Origin: Fimbriiglobus ruber
Lineage (GTDB): Bacteria; Planctomycetota; Planctomycetia; Gemmatales; Gemmataceae
Direction: 5' to 3'
Length of the DNA stretch: 64,000 nt
Assembly: GCF_002197845.1 (NCBI RefSeq)
Contig: NZ_NIDE01000002.1
Coordinates: 434,001 to 498,000, forward strand
The position numbers and the translations under genes are program-made. The notes under the pieces were generated by a model. The model did not search any database and was not told the DNA's origin. It worked only from the letters and a program-made list of their open reading frames with translations. Below are positions 53,585-62,756 of this stretch, in pieces. How positions within the stretch are numbered: position 1 is the stretch's first letter; every line of letters begins with the position of its first letter.

Positions 53585-54562
53585 TCACGTCTCGTCCTTG
53601 GGTTCCTGGCGGCCGAACAGGTACATCCCGACTACCGTAAAGACCACGGCTGCCCCGAGCAACGTCGCCCACGACGTCACCGGACCGGCGGGCGCGTACA
53701 CGTCCAGACTGTCCGGCGCGACCGCGACGACCGCGCCCGTCGCTTCATTATACAACAGCGACCGCGTGTAATAGTTGAGGCTGAGCTGCTTTAAACTTCC
53801 AGGTAGGTTGGCGACCAGCATCTCGAAAAAGAACACGTACACCAACCCTACCACCGCCGGCCGGCGGAAGAGCGTGCCGACCAGGTGGAACAGGGCCGAG
53901 AACGCGATCGTCCCGGCGAGGATCGCCGGCCAGTACGTGACGAGCGCGCGAGCCCCGTAGGGTCCGCCGGCCAGGCACAGGACCACGAACCCGCCGCACG
54001 ACGCGACGACGGACCAGGGGAGGACGCCGAGGAACTTGGCCAGGTAAACGGCCCACCGCGGCAGCGGCCGGGTGAGCAGCCAGATGAGGGTCCGCCCCTC
54101 CCGCTCGGAGCCGATCGCGGCGGACGCGAACGCCAGGGTAAACAGCGGCATCAGGAACCCGAGGTGCATGGTGAACACCACCCACCGGGAGAAGCTGAGA
54201 AACGCCCAGTCGTTGAGGAAGATCGGGTCGACCAGGATGGCCCGGAACGGGGCCGTGGCGAGGAGTTGCATGCCGGTCGCGTCCGACGGCAGCGGCAGCG
54301 CCTGGACCTGGTCGAGCTGTTGGGGGAAATCCTTCATCGTCGTCTGGTAGCGCCAGGAGTAGCGGTTGAGCAGCCCCCACCCGGTCGGCCCGTAGGTCAT
54401 GACCGCGACGGTCCCGGCGAGGACCGCCAGCAACCCGAGCGCCACCCAGCCCATCTGTCGGATGCGCCACTGTCGCCGGAAACTGAACGCGATCAGCACC
54501 AGGAACGCGCTGACCGGCGACGGCCGGGCGGGGGGCGGCGGGGCGACGGCGGTTGCGGGCAT
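53585..54562 (-). CDS. ABC-2-type transporter permease
   Basis: 325 residues from the ATG at 54562 (MPATAVAPPPPARPSPVSAF). Six hydrophobic segments: MGWVALGLLAVLAGTVAVMT, VVFTMHLGFLMPLFTLAFAS, LGVLPWSVVASCGGFVVLCL, WPAILAGTIAFSALFHLVGT, VVGLVYVFFFEMLVANLPGS and TSWATLLGAAVVFTVVGMYL. The AIGSEREGRTLIWLLTRPLP segment after the second helix is diagnostic of ABC-2 exporters. No ATPase gene is adjacent, so the partner is elsewhere. Protein export, polysaccharide or lipid export are all possible. Confidence 0.88.
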   Translation of the reverse strand: MPATAVAPPPPARPSPVSAFLVLIAFSFRRQWRIRQMGWVALGLLAVLAGTVAVMTYGPTGWGLLNRYSWRYQTTMKDFPQQLDQVQALPLPSDATGMQLLATAPFRAILVDPIFLNDWAFLSFSRWVVFTMHLGFLMPLFTLAFASAAIGSEREGRTLIWLLTRPLPRWAVYLAKFLGVLPWSVVASCGGFVVLCLAGGPYGARALVTYWPAILAGTIAFSALFHLVGTLFRRPAVVGLVYVFFFEMLVANLPGSLKQLSLNYYTRSLLYNEATGAVVAVAPDSLDVYAPAGPVTSWATLLGAAVVFTVVGMYLFGRQEPKDET

Positions 54563-54774
54563 GCGGTATCTCGGGGGCGGGCGCGGTACGCACCATTCTA
54601 CAGGCAAGCCCCGGACCACACCGGCTGCCGAGCCGATTCGGCGACTCACACAGGCGGGAGGCCGGAAGCGCAGGGCCGAATTAACCGGCAGACTCTACCG
54701 AAACTGTTGCCGTCTCCGCGTGGCTGAAAGCGACATGCTGGCACCGGGAGTAAAATCAACGCCAGAGGTGCGCG

Positions 54775-55440
54775 ATGACCGAGGCGGAATGGCTGGCGGC
54801 GACCGATCCGGAGCCAATGCTGGAGTTTCTCAGGGGCAAGGCAAGCGATCGGAAATTGCGACTGTTTGCGTGTAGTTGCTGTCGAAGAATTTGGCATTGT
54901 TTTAGTGACAACCGAAGTCGATGGGCTGTTATGGTCGCGGAACAATATGCGGACGGGACTGCCACAGAAGACGAACTAAATCGTGCCGAACGTGCGGCTA
55001 ACTCCGTTCGCAGTAACCAAGACGACTACTATTTTAACGCTGCTGACGCGGCCTGGGACGCAGTTAAATTGAGACCTGATCCCAATGATGCCGCTGACGC
55101 AGCTACAGCCGTGCTTGCCCAAGAGCGGATCAATAAAGAAAGCGATCTTTGTTACGATGATGCATTTTCTTGGGAAGCTGTCGGACTGTCTGCTCTGCTC
55201 CGCGACATCTTCGGCAACCCCTTCCGCCCCCCGTCAGTCGATCCCGCGTGGCTCACGTCCACCGTCCTTGCCCTCGCCCGGCAGATGTACGACGCCCGCG
55301 ATTTCGCGCTTATACCCATTCTCGCCGACGCCCTCCAAGACGCCGGCTGTGACAGTGACGACATTCTCGCGCACTGCCGGGGCGACGGACCGCATGTTCG
55401 TGGGTGCTGGGTGGTCGACCTCCTTTTAGGTAAGGAGTGA
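54775..55440 (+). CDS. MTEAEWL-family protein, tandem copy 1
   Basis: 221 residues. Start MTEAEWLAATDPEPMLEFLR, then RKLRLFACSCCRRIWHCFSD with a Cys pair, then a variable middle (NRAERAANSVRSNQDDYYFN), FGNPFRPPSVDPAWLTSTVL and the constant end LADALQDAGCDSDDILAHCR ... GCWVVDLLLGKE. A family expanded in Gemmata-type genomes; function unknown. The Cys/His residues (CSCCRRIWH, CRGDGPHVRGC) could bind zinc. First of three head-to-tail genes with 3-base gaps, so co-transcribed. The middle part is AT-richer than both ends. Confidence 0.82.
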   Translation: MTEAEWLAATDPEPMLEFLRGKASDRKLRLFACSCCRRIWHCFSDNRSRWAVMVAEQYADGTATEDELNRAERAANSVRSNQDDYYFNAADAAWDAVKLRPDPNDAADAATAVLAQERINKESDLCYDDAFSWEAVGLSALLRDIFGNPFRPPSVDPAWLTSTVLALARQMYDARDFALIPILADALQDAGCDSDDILAHCRGDGPHVRGCWVVDLLLGKE

Positions 55441-55443
55441 CCC

Positions 55444-56007
55444 GTGACGGAAGCAGAATGGCTCGCGGCGACTGATCCGACGCCGATGCTGGAGTTTCTC
55501 AGGGGCAAGGCGAGTGAGCGGAAGTTGCGGCTGTTCGCGTGTGGTTGCTGTTGTCGTCATCCTGACATTCTCGACGATGTTTCGCTTCAACAGGCTATTC
55601 ACGCGATGGAGCAACTGGCCGAAGGATTACTCAATGGCACGACACGCCCCAGATACAACACATTCATGCACCGCAGCCTCATCTGTCGCCTTGGAGCAGC
55701 GAGTGGGATTACCGCAGCATTCGGAACGGTAAGGTATCTTTCCAAACTACCTCTCAGCAGTTTGTGTCGGTGTGTTTTTGGGAACCCCTTTTTACCCGAG
55801 TTCATTGAGACAACATGGATGACGTCCAATGTCGTCGCTCTTGCCTGCGGCATCTACCAAGAGCGTGCCTTTGACCGGATGCCGATCCTCGCCGACGCTC
55901 TCCAGGACGCCGGCTGCGACAGCGACGACATCCTCGCCCACTGCCGGGGCGACGGACCGCATGTTCGTGGGTGCTGGGTGGTCGACCTCCTTTTAGGTAA
56001 GGAGTGA
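55444..56007 (+). CDS. MTEAEWL-family protein, tandem copy 2
   Basis: 187 residues from a GTG start with TAAGGAG from the previous gene's end as ribosome site. Start MTEAEWLAATDPTPMLEFLR, KLRLFACGCCCRHPDILDDV (the WH of the other copies is lost), then a middle unlike copy 1 (MHRSLICRLGAASGITAAFG) and FGNPFLPEFIETTWMTSNVV, ending as copy 1. Shorter than its neighbours by 35-45 residues, all in the middle. The junction with copy 3 is identical to the junction with copy 1 over 122 bases, pointing to gene conversion or recent duplication. Confidence 0.8.
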   Translation: MTEAEWLAATDPTPMLEFLRGKASERKLRLFACGCCCRHPDILDDVSLQQAIHAMEQLAEGLLNGTTRPRYNTFMHRSLICRLGAASGITAAFGTVRYLSKLPLSSLCRCVFGNPFLPEFIETTWMTSNVVALACGIYQERAFDRMPILADALQDAGCDSDDILAHCRGDGPHVRGCWVVDLLLGKE

Positions 56008-56010
56008 CCC

Positions 56011-56700
56011 GTGACGGAAGCAGAATGGCTCGCGGCGACTGATCCGACGCCGATGCTGGAATCCCTGCTGGGGAAGTTGAGCGACCGGAAACTGAGGCTG
56101 TTCTCCGCGGTCTGTTGTCGGTCTCTGGGCCGGCACGTTCTCGACAAGCGCACGGCCCAGCTCGCCGGCACGCTGGAACGGTATGCCGACGAGAGCCGGC
56201 AGCGGGAGAGAGTCCTGTCGAAGTTTCTGCGCACCTTGGATGAAATCCGGGCCGAGCAAGAGTCGCTGTATCCTCTTCCTCCCGGTCTGCCTGGATGGAT
56301 GACCATGGCCCGTCGTATCGAGCGGGCCGCGCTTTTGGAAGCAATCGTGTTGGCCTGCGACCCGGACGACCCGCAAACCGCTGCAATGGGTGTCTCATTA
56401 ATCGCGGAAAGGTCGAGCCACCCCGGCTCGGTTCGGAACAACCAGGCGGCTTTCGCGCGCGACATCTTCGGACTTTTCGCCTTTCGCCCCATCGCGGTTG
56501 ACCCCTCATGGCTCACGTCCACCGCCGTCGCCCTCGCCACCAGCATCTACGCCGACCGCGCCTTCGACCGCCTGCCGATCCTCGCCGACGCACTCCAGGA
56601 CGCCGGCTGTGACAGCGACGACATCCTCGCCCACTGCCGGGGCGACGAGCCGCATGTTCGTGGGTGCTGGGTTGTGGATTTGCTTCTGGGGAAAAAGTAG
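56011..56700 (+). CDS. MTEAEWL-family protein, tandem copy 3
   Basis: 229 residues from a GTG start, 3 bases after copy 2. Start MTEAEWLAATDPTPMLESLL, KLRLFSAVCCRSLGRHVLDK, a helical middle distinct from the others (LERYADESRQRERVLSKFLR, TLDEIRAEQESLYPLPPGLP), then FAFRPIAVDPSWLTSTAVAL and the constant end, GCWVVDLLLGKK. The long-range layout (fixed ends, exchangeable middle) is the same in all three. A Cys residue in each conserved block is kept. Confidence 0.82.
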   Translation: MTEAEWLAATDPTPMLESLLGKLSDRKLRLFSAVCCRSLGRHVLDKRTAQLAGTLERYADESRQRERVLSKFLRTLDEIRAEQESLYPLPPGLPGWMTMARRIERAALLEAIVLACDPDDPQTAAMGVSLIAERSSHPGSVRNNQAAFARDIFGLFAFRPIAVDPSWLTSTAVALATSIYADRAFDRLPILADALQDAGCDSDDILAHCRGDEPHVRGCWVVDLLLGKK

Positions 56701-56867
56701 CTTACCGAATTATCCAGATGTGCCCCCACAAGAACAGTCTCATAAGAATCAGGGGACTCACGTCCCCCGCTCGCCTGGAATGAGACGTCTCATTCGTCAC
56801 TTCACCGCGGTCACCCGAGGTTCGCAAATCAGTCGGTTTTGCAGGCAGTTTTGACGAGTCAAAGTGG

Positions 56868-56900
56868 CGTTGTGCGGGTCGAACCTCGACCCGCACAACG
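56868..56900. terminator. 15-bp hairpin between convergent genes
   Basis: CGTTGTGCGGGTCGA (56868-56882) pairs exactly with 56886-56900 around a 3-base loop. It lies between the end of the tandem family and the end of the leftward gene at 56944, so it could terminate either; no long T-run follows. Confidence 0.6.
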
Positions 56901-56943
56901 AGACCGGAAAATCGCGAACGATCGCGGCGCGGGCGACGGTCCG

Positions 56944-58116
56944 TCACTTCTTGGCGGGTTCCATCACCAGCGCCAGGCCGTCCAAAATGCTGCCCCGGAA
57001 TTCGACCACCCCGATCACTTTTCGGCCGTCCCCGCCGAGTTTGGTCTCCTTGCCGACAACCTGCTTCGCCCCTTGCCAGTCGCTCTCGTAGCTGTCCGTC
57101 GGGTCGAGGGTGTTGTTGGCCTTCAACTTCATGAATGTGATCTTGACGGCGTTCACGTATGTTTTCGACTTGACCGTGACCGCACCGACGGCGTAGCCGG
57201 GGTCGGCCAGGATGCGCGTCCCGCCGAAATCGGGGTATTCGCGGTCGTAGATCGGCATCGCCTGACCCAGACACTTCTCGCCAGCCCAGGCACTGTCGGT
57301 GATATCGAGGCCCAGGAGGGGCCGCTTGGGGTCGACGTACCGGCGGGTGCCGAGGCCGGTGCCGCCGGCCCGTTCGGTGTCGACCCCGACGTTCTTATAC
57401 AGGCCCGGCTTGGGCCCTTCGACGGGGGGGTGGGAAAACGCGGCGATTTCCTCCTCGGTCCAGTCGCGGGCCAGGGTGGAGTCGAAATCGCTTTTCCCCA
57501 AGTAGATCGAATTCGACACCTTGAACGACCGCTTGAGATCCTTTCCGTACCTGGGCTCGTTGCGAACGAAAAAAACCTCGAAGTTCGCGGGCAGGGCGGA
57601 TTCGTCCTTGTTCGCCACCCGCTGCGGGATCCCGCCGATAATCCGGATGCCGCCAGACAGATACAGGCTGATACTTCCGCGGTCCTTCAGATCGTTGGCC
57701 AGTTCGGACTGGTAATCGGCTCCGTCCGCGGTCCGGATGTTGACCGACACGTTGCCCGTGAGCGCTTTCGCGGACGTGACCTGGTAAGTGATCGTGAGCG
57801 CGGGCGCGTCCATCGCCGCTTTGCCGATCCGAGCAGGAGTCTTGATGTTATCCTTTTTAACGGAGATCAGTTTGTAGAACGTGTCGATCTTACGAGCGCG
57901 GAGCGGTATCGAAGGAAGGGACGAGTCGGCAGGCTGCGTTTTTTCGCCCCCGGTCGCGCCGTACAGCTGGCTCGTCGGCAGCGGCGGCTTCGCCGGTTTC
58001 GCCGGCTTCGCGGCCGGAGGGTCGTCGCCCGCCACGACCATAACCCCGGCCGCAATCAGGATCGCGGGCGCCAAGACGAGACGCGATACCCAGAGAAGAG
58101 GAAAATGGATTCTCAT
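56944..58116 (-). CDS. Exported protein of unknown function with jacalin-like C-terminal region
   Basis: 390 residues from the ATG at 58116 (AGGG upstream). Signal peptide LVLAPAILIAAGVMVVAGDD, then an Ala/Lys/Pro linker (AAKPAKPAKPPLP). A beta-rich middle (LTITYQVTSAKALTGNVSVN, GSISLYLSGGIRIIGG) precedes a C-terminal region (LADPGYAVGAVTVKSKTYVN, KITFMKLKANNTLDPTDSYE, VVEFRGSILDGLALVMEP) resembling jacalin-like folds found in exported planctomycete proteins. That resemblance is weak. The function is unknown; the cell location is probably outside the cytoplasmic membrane. Confidence 0.78.
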   Translation of the reverse strand: MRIHFPLLWVSRLVLAPAILIAAGVMVVAGDDPPAAKPAKPAKPPLPTSQLYGATGGEKTQPADSSLPSIPLRARKIDTFYKLISVKKDNIKTPARIGKAAMDAPALTITYQVTSAKALTGNVSVNIRTADGADYQSELANDLKDRGSISLYLSGGIRIIGGIPQRVANKDESALPANFEVFFVRNEPRYGKDLKRSFKVSNSIYLGKSDFDSTLARDWTEEEIAAFSHPPVEGPKPGLYKNVGVDTERAGGTGLGTRRYVDPKRPLLGLDITDSAWAGEKCLGQAMPIYDREYPDFGGTRILADPGYAVGAVTVKSKTYVNAVKITFMKLKANNTLDPTDSYESDWQGAKQVVGKETKLGGDGRKVIGVVEFRGSILDGLALVMEPAKK

Positions 58117-58389
58117 AATTGAACCCTTGATGGAATTAGAAGCTGCTTGAGAAATGGTAGCGGCTCGCGCGGGCGGTGTAAACGACCTGTTTCGGTTCGC
58201 GGTTCGTACCACGGTGCGCCACAAAAACACTCGGGCGACTGCGTCGGTCGTTGACCGATCCCTCGGGAAAAGCCACGCTCACGAATCGCCGGCAATCGCG
58301 CTTGAGCCGGCCGCAGAATTGGGCCAAGATAAGGGTCGTCTCGACTTGCCGCCCGCTGCCACTCCGACCTCGCCTTCCCCGGGACTCGT

Positions 58390-60495
58390 ATGCGACGCGC
58401 CGTGCTGTTGCTGCTCGTGCCGTGTGTGATGGCGGCCGAGCCCTACGAAATTCCGCCCGAGAAAAAGAATCACTGGGCCTGGAAACCCGTCTCCGCCGTC
58501 TCACCGCCCGCGGTCAAAGAAGCCGCGTGGGTAAAGTCGCCGATCGACCGGTTCGTATTAGCCAAGCTGGAAGCCGCGGGCCTGAAACCGGCAGCGCCGG
58601 CGTCCCGTGAAGTGCTCATCCGCCGCGTCGCCTTCGACCTCATCGGCCTGCCGCCGACGCCGCGGGAAATCGACGACTTCGTCAATGACACGTCGCCGGA
58701 CGCCTGGGCGAAGGTGGTCGACCGGTTGCTCGCGTCGCCGCACTACGGCGAGCGCTGGGGCCGGCACTGGCTCGACCTCGCCCGCTACGCCGACAGCAAC
58801 GGCTACGAATACGACGAAATCCGCCCGGACGCCTGGCGCTACCGCGACTACGTCATCGACTCTTTCAACGCGGACAAGCCGTACACGCGGTTCGTCCGCG
58901 AACAACTCGCGGGCGACGAACTCGCCCCCGACGACCCGGCCGCCGTCATCGCGACCGGCTTCAACCTGCTCGGCCCGGACATGACCGATTCCAGCGATCA
59001 GGTCCAGCGCCGGCAGAACACCCTGACCGACATGACCGACACGACCGCCCTCGCGTTCCTCGGCCTGACCCTCGGCTGCGCCCGCTGCCACGACCACAAG
59101 TTCGAGCCGTTCCCCCAGACCGATTACTACCGCCTACAAGCCTTCTTCACGCCGGCGAAGTTCCGCGCGGACGTGAACATTGTGCCGAAGAACCAGCGGG
59201 CCGCGCTCGCGGAAGCGGCCGCACGACACGAGGCGACCCGAAAGCCGGTGCGGGCGGCCCTCGACGCGCTGGAAGGACCGTACCGCACGAAATTGCGGGC
59301 CGCCAAGTTGGCGAAGCAGTCCGAAGAAGTCCGCGAGGCGCACGAGACGCCGGAGGGCCAGCGGACCCCCGCCCAGCGCGAGCGGGTAGCCGAGACGATC
59401 CGGTTCGTGAGCGTGAGCCCGGCGGAAGTTCTGAAGGGCATGACCGACGAGGAGAAGCAGCGGCACAAGGAGCTATCGGACCGCCTGAAGGCGATCGAGG
59501 CCGCGAAGCCGAAGGTGCCGGTCGCGATGGGCCTGGAGGACGGCAAGCCGGAGAAGACGTACCTGCTGGAACGCGGCGAGCCGGCCAACAAGGGCGAGGA
59601 AGTGCGGCCGGGGTTCCCGATCGTGCTGACGGCCGAGAAGCCGAAGATCGCGCCACCGTGGGAATCGACCACCGGCCGGCGGACCGCCCTAGCGGACTGG
59701 ATCGCCGACGAGCGCAACCCGCTCGCGGCCCGCGTCATGGTCAACCGCCTCTGGCACCACCACTTCGGCCGCGGCATCGTCCGCACGCCGAGCGACTTCG
59801 GCGTCCGCGGCGACGCACCGACGCACCCGGAACTGCTCGACTGGTTGGCCGGCGAATTCGTCCGTGGCGGCTGGAGCCTGAAGCGGATGCACAAAACCAT
59901 GCTGATGTCCGCCACCTACCAGCAGTCGACAACGGCGTCGCCCGACGCGCTGAAAGCGGACCCAGACAACAACCTCTTCTCCCGGATGAACCGCCAGCGG
60001 ATCGAGGGCGAAATCGTCCGCGACAGCCTGCTCGCGGTCTCCGGTCGTCTGAACCCGAAGCCGGGCGGCCCCGGCGTGTCCGTGCCCGGCCCCGCGGCTG
60101 ACAAGGGCGCGCGGCCGGCGACCGTCACCGCGGACAAGGCCGAGTACACCCGCCGGAGCGTCTACCTTTTCGCCCGCCGCAACCTCCGCAACCCGTTTCT
60201 GGAAGCGTTCGACCTGCCGGACAGCAACCTGAGCTGCCCCCAGCGCGAGCGCAGCACCACCGCCCCGCAAGCGCTGGCCCTGCTCAACGACGCTGACGTG
60301 ATCGCGTCGGCCAAGGCGCTGGCGGCCAAACTCAAGGACGAGCCGGACCCGGTGGCCGCCGTGTACCGTATCACGCTGGGCCGCTTGCCGACGGCGGCCG
60401 AAGCGACGGTCGCCCGGGAATTCCTGAAGGATTCGCCCCTGTCGGAACTCTGCCGGGCGTTGTTCAACGTGAACGAGTTCGTCTACGTGGACTGA
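58390..60495 (+). CDS. DUF1549/DUF1553 exported cytochrome-like protein
   Basis: 701 residues with a short signal peptide (RRAVLLLLVPCVMAAEP). The DUF1549 (PSCyt2) block: PIDRFVLAKLEAAGLKPAAP, IGLPPTPREIDDFVND, YGERWGRHWLDLARYADSNG. The haem-type motif CARCHDHKFEP lies at about residue 235. DUF1553 (PSD1) forms the C-terminal half: NPLAARVMVNRLWHHHFGRG, FGVRGDAPTHPELLDWLAGE, SLKRMHKTMLMSATYQQ. It is normally co-encoded with a DUF1501 protein, here 404 bases downstream across an inverted-repeat cluster. Proposed for polysaccharide catabolism in planctomycetes, without proof. No N-terminal PSCyt1 domain, so it is the short version. Confidence 0.93.
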   Translation: MRRAVLLLLVPCVMAAEPYEIPPEKKNHWAWKPVSAVSPPAVKEAAWVKSPIDRFVLAKLEAAGLKPAAPASREVLIRRVAFDLIGLPPTPREIDDFVNDTSPDAWAKVVDRLLASPHYGERWGRHWLDLARYADSNGYEYDEIRPDAWRYRDYVIDSFNADKPYTRFVREQLAGDELAPDDPAAVIATGFNLLGPDMTDSSDQVQRRQNTLTDMTDTTALAFLGLTLGCARCHDHKFEPFPQTDYYRLQAFFTPAKFRADVNIVPKNQRAALAEAAARHEATRKPVRAALDALEGPYRTKLRAAKLAKQSEEVREAHETPEGQRTPAQRERVAETIRFVSVSPAEVLKGMTDEEKQRHKELSDRLKAIEAAKPKVPVAMGLEDGKPEKTYLLERGEPANKGEEVRPGFPIVLTAEKPKIAPPWESTTGRRTALADWIADERNPLAARVMVNRLWHHHFGRGIVRTPSDFGVRGDAPTHPELLDWLAGEFVRGGWSLKRMHKTMLMSATYQQSTTASPDALKADPDNNLFSRMNRQRIEGEIVRDSLLAVSGRLNPKPGGPGVSVPGPAADKGARPATVTADKAEYTRRSVYLFARRNLRNPFLEAFDLPDSNLSCPQRERSTTAPQALALLNDADVIASAKALAAKLKDEPDPVAAVYRITLGRLPTAAEATVAREFLKDSPLSELCRALFNVNEFVYVD

Positions 60496-60521
60496 TACAG
60501 AGAGTGGCAGGCGGTTTGCCC

Positions 60522-60857
60522 CCGGTGTCCCCGGGCTTCCGCCCTCGTTGTACCCCACAAGTCTGCAACGTCTTTCGTAACAAGATGTTGCGGAAACGGC
60601 ATTCGGAAAGCCCAAATCCGCTTCGCCGTTTGGAAAACGCTTGTTTTCCAGGCCATTCGGAAGGGGCATTTTCGCTGTTTCCGACTTATGGGGTACAACG
60701 AGGGCTTCCGCCCGGGTCTACGTTAGGCCGCCCCGGAGGGGCGGAAAACAGTTGGAAGACCCTGGTGCTGCCCGTGGCCACGTGCAACCGCCCGAACCTG
60801 GTTTTCCGCCCCTCCGGGGCGGCCTAACGTAGACCGGGCGGAAGCCCGGGGACACCG
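60522..60857. repeat. Dispersed long inverted repeat, second copy, interrupted
   Basis: Arms 60715-60748 and 60801-60834 are exact complements (GTTTTCCGCCCCTCCGGGGC...). They continue into GGGCGGAAGCCCGGGGACAC on the right, and into the matching left part at 60522-60544, which has been separated by the 157-bp insertion at 60545-60701. The arm sequence is related to the element at 36931-37100. Confidence 0.85.
60545..60701. mobile_element. 157-bp palindromic element inserted in the long inverted repeat
   Basis: Its ends are TCGTTGTACCCCA (60545-60557) and the exact complement (60689-60701). A 12-bp direct duplication GGGCTTCCGCCC flanks it (60533-60544 and 60702-60713). Deleting the element and one duplicate restores a clean copy of the surrounding inverted repeat. 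No coding capacity. Confidence 0.78.
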
Positions 60858-60899
60858 GTGGTCGACCGCCTGCCGTCTCGGTTCTGACTGAAAACTGGA

Positions 60900-62339
60900 G
60901 TGAAAAGGCTTACAAAAATGCTCGATCTCCCCTCCCGTCGCCGATTCCTCCAGCACTCCGGGGCCGGCTTCGGCGCGCTCGCGCTGACGGCGCTGCTGGC
61001 CGAGGACGGCTTCCTGCGCGCCGACGCGAGCGGGTCGGCCGACCCGCTCGCACCGCGCAAGCCGCCGCGCGAGGCCCGGGCGAAGAACGTCATCTTCCTC
61101 TTCATGTCCGGCGGGCCGAGCCACCTGGAGACGTTCGACCCGAAGCCCGAGTTGCAGCGGCTACACGGCCAGAAGCTGCCCGCGTCGTTCGGGGCGGTCA
61201 AGACCCGCCGCGGCGTCGACCGCAACAAACTGCTCGCTACAAAGCGCACGTTTAAGAAATACGGCCAGGCCGGTATCGACGTATCCGACCTGTTGCCACA
61301 CATCGCCCGGCACGCGGACGACCTGTGCGTCCTCCGCGGCTGCCACGGCGACAGCGTCACGCACCCGGAGTCGGTCTACCTGATGAACTGCGGCTCGATC
61401 CTGATGGGTCGGCCGAGTCTCGGCGCGTGGGTGAGCTACGGCCTGGGCAGCGAGAACCGCAACATGCCGGCGTTCGTCGTTCTGCCCGACCCCGGCGGGT
61501 GGCCGAAGGGCGGCGCGCCGTCGTGGGGCAACGGGTACCTGCCGGCCGCCTTCCAGGGGACGGTGATGCGCGGCGGCCCATCGCCGATCCAGAACCTGCA
61601 CACCCCCGACGGCATCGGCGCCGCCCAGCAGCGGAAGACGCTCGACCTCGTGAACCAGTTGAACCAGGAACACCTCCGCAGCCGCGCCGGCGACTCGGAA
61701 CTGTCCGCCCGTATCGCGGGCTACGAACTCGCGTTCCGGATGCAGTCGCACGCGGCCGAGGTGGTGGACGCGGCGAAGGAAACGGCCGCGACGCAGAAGT
61801 TGTACGGGCTGGACGAGAAGGACACCGCCGAGTTCGGCCTCCGCTGCCTGCTGGCCCGGCGGATGGTGGAGCGGGGCGTCCGCTTCGTGCAGCTTTACTG
61901 CGGCGACACCAACGGCTGGGACGGCCACCAGAACATCGAGGGCAATCACGGCAAGCTAGCCCGCGAAAGCGACCTGCCGATCGCGGGCCTGCTCACCGAC
62001 CTGAAGCAGCGCGGCCTACTCGATTCGACGCTGGTGATCTGGGGCGGCGAGTTCGGCCGGACGCCGATGAGCGAGGGGAGCGACGGCCGCGACCACAACC
62101 CCCACGGCTTCACGATGTGGCTGGCCGGCGGCGGCGTGAAGGGCGGCCAGATCCTCGGCCGGACCGACGACGTCGGCCTCCGGGCCGTCGGCGACGACAA
62201 GATGCACGTCCACGACATCCACGCCACCATCCTGTGGCTGCTCGGCTTCGACCACAAGAAGCTGACCTTCCGCCACAATGGACGCGGCGAACGCCTGACC
62301 GACGTCTTCGGCGAAGTTATCAAGGGAGCGCTGGCGTAG
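60900..62339 (+). CDS. DUF1501 protein (sulfatase-like fold), Tat-type signal
   Basis: 479 residues from GTG 60900 (ATG 60918 is also possible). The Tat-type start SRRRFLQHSGAGFGALALTA is followed by the DUF1501 domain: AKNVIFLFMSGGPSHLETFD, HIARHADDLCVLRGCHGDSV, RPSLGAWVSYGLGSENRNMP, RRMVERGVRFVQLYCGDTNG, VIWGGEFGRTPMSEGSDGRD, HNPHGFTMWLAGGGVKGGQI. This family has an alkaline-phosphatase/sulfatase-like fold; metal ligands are the Asp/His in these motifs. Partner of the DUF1549/1553 gene in most planctomycetes. Exported folded, activity unknown. Confidence 0.93.
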   Translation: MKRLTKMLDLPSRRRFLQHSGAGFGALALTALLAEDGFLRADASGSADPLAPRKPPREARAKNVIFLFMSGGPSHLETFDPKPELQRLHGQKLPASFGAVKTRRGVDRNKLLATKRTFKKYGQAGIDVSDLLPHIARHADDLCVLRGCHGDSVTHPESVYLMNCGSILMGRPSLGAWVSYGLGSENRNMPAFVVLPDPGGWPKGGAPSWGNGYLPAAFQGTVMRGGPSPIQNLHTPDGIGAAQQRKTLDLVNQLNQEHLRSRAGDSELSARIAGYELAFRMQSHAAEVVDAAKETAATQKLYGLDEKDTAEFGLRCLLARRMVERGVRFVQLYCGDTNGWDGHQNIEGNHGKLARESDLPIAGLLTDLKQRGLLDSTLVIWGGEFGRTPMSEGSDGRDHNPHGFTMWLAGGGVKGGQILGRTDDVGLRAVGDDKMHVHDIHATILWLLGFDHKKLTFRHNGRGERLTDVFGEVIKGALA

Positions 62340-62393
62340 GGCGGCTGCCAAATGAAGATGCAGCGCGTTTGCGTTGCAACGAATGATCAGCGG

Positions 62394-62723
62394 TCAGTGA
62401 TTCTTGGGCCGCCATAGCACGAACAGCTCGTCAATCTCCAAGGCCTCAACGCCTCCCTCCCAGTGCGGGACCGCCCCACGCTCGATCTCGGCCACGAGCA
62501 TCCTGTGAAGGAAGCGGACGCCAATCACGAGCGCGTGGAATGACCCTTCGCCAAACAGCTCCGATGGCCCTTGCCAGATGCGCAGTCCTTCGGCCTGGAC
62601 AGCGCACGTCCAACCGCCTTTCGGATGCACGAACGGGCACCCGAGACGAATCCTGACCGGGACCATCTCGCCATCCGGATACAGGAAGTCGATGCGATGT
62701 TCAGCGATCGGATGCATCGGCAT
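62394..62723 (-). CDS. Small DUF6968-like protein
   Basis: 109 residues. HRIDFLYPDGEMVPVRIRLG, CPFVHPKGGWTCAVQAEGLR, ELFGEGSFHALVIGVRFLHR. The order (short strand, P..GW.C....EG, then a helix) resembles DUF6968, a small alpha/beta family often encoded near toxin-antitoxin genes. Homology is by pattern only. The gene lies 33 bases downstream of an addiction-module-type gene on the same strand. Confidence 0.55.
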   Translation of the reverse strand: MPMHPIAEHRIDFLYPDGEMVPVRIRLGCPFVHPKGGWTCAVQAEGLRIWQGPSELFGEGSFHALVIGVRFLHRMLVAEIERGAVPHWEGGVEALEIDELFVLWRPKNH

Positions 62724-62756
62724 TCTTTCGGCGACTGGATATCAGATCCGGCACGC

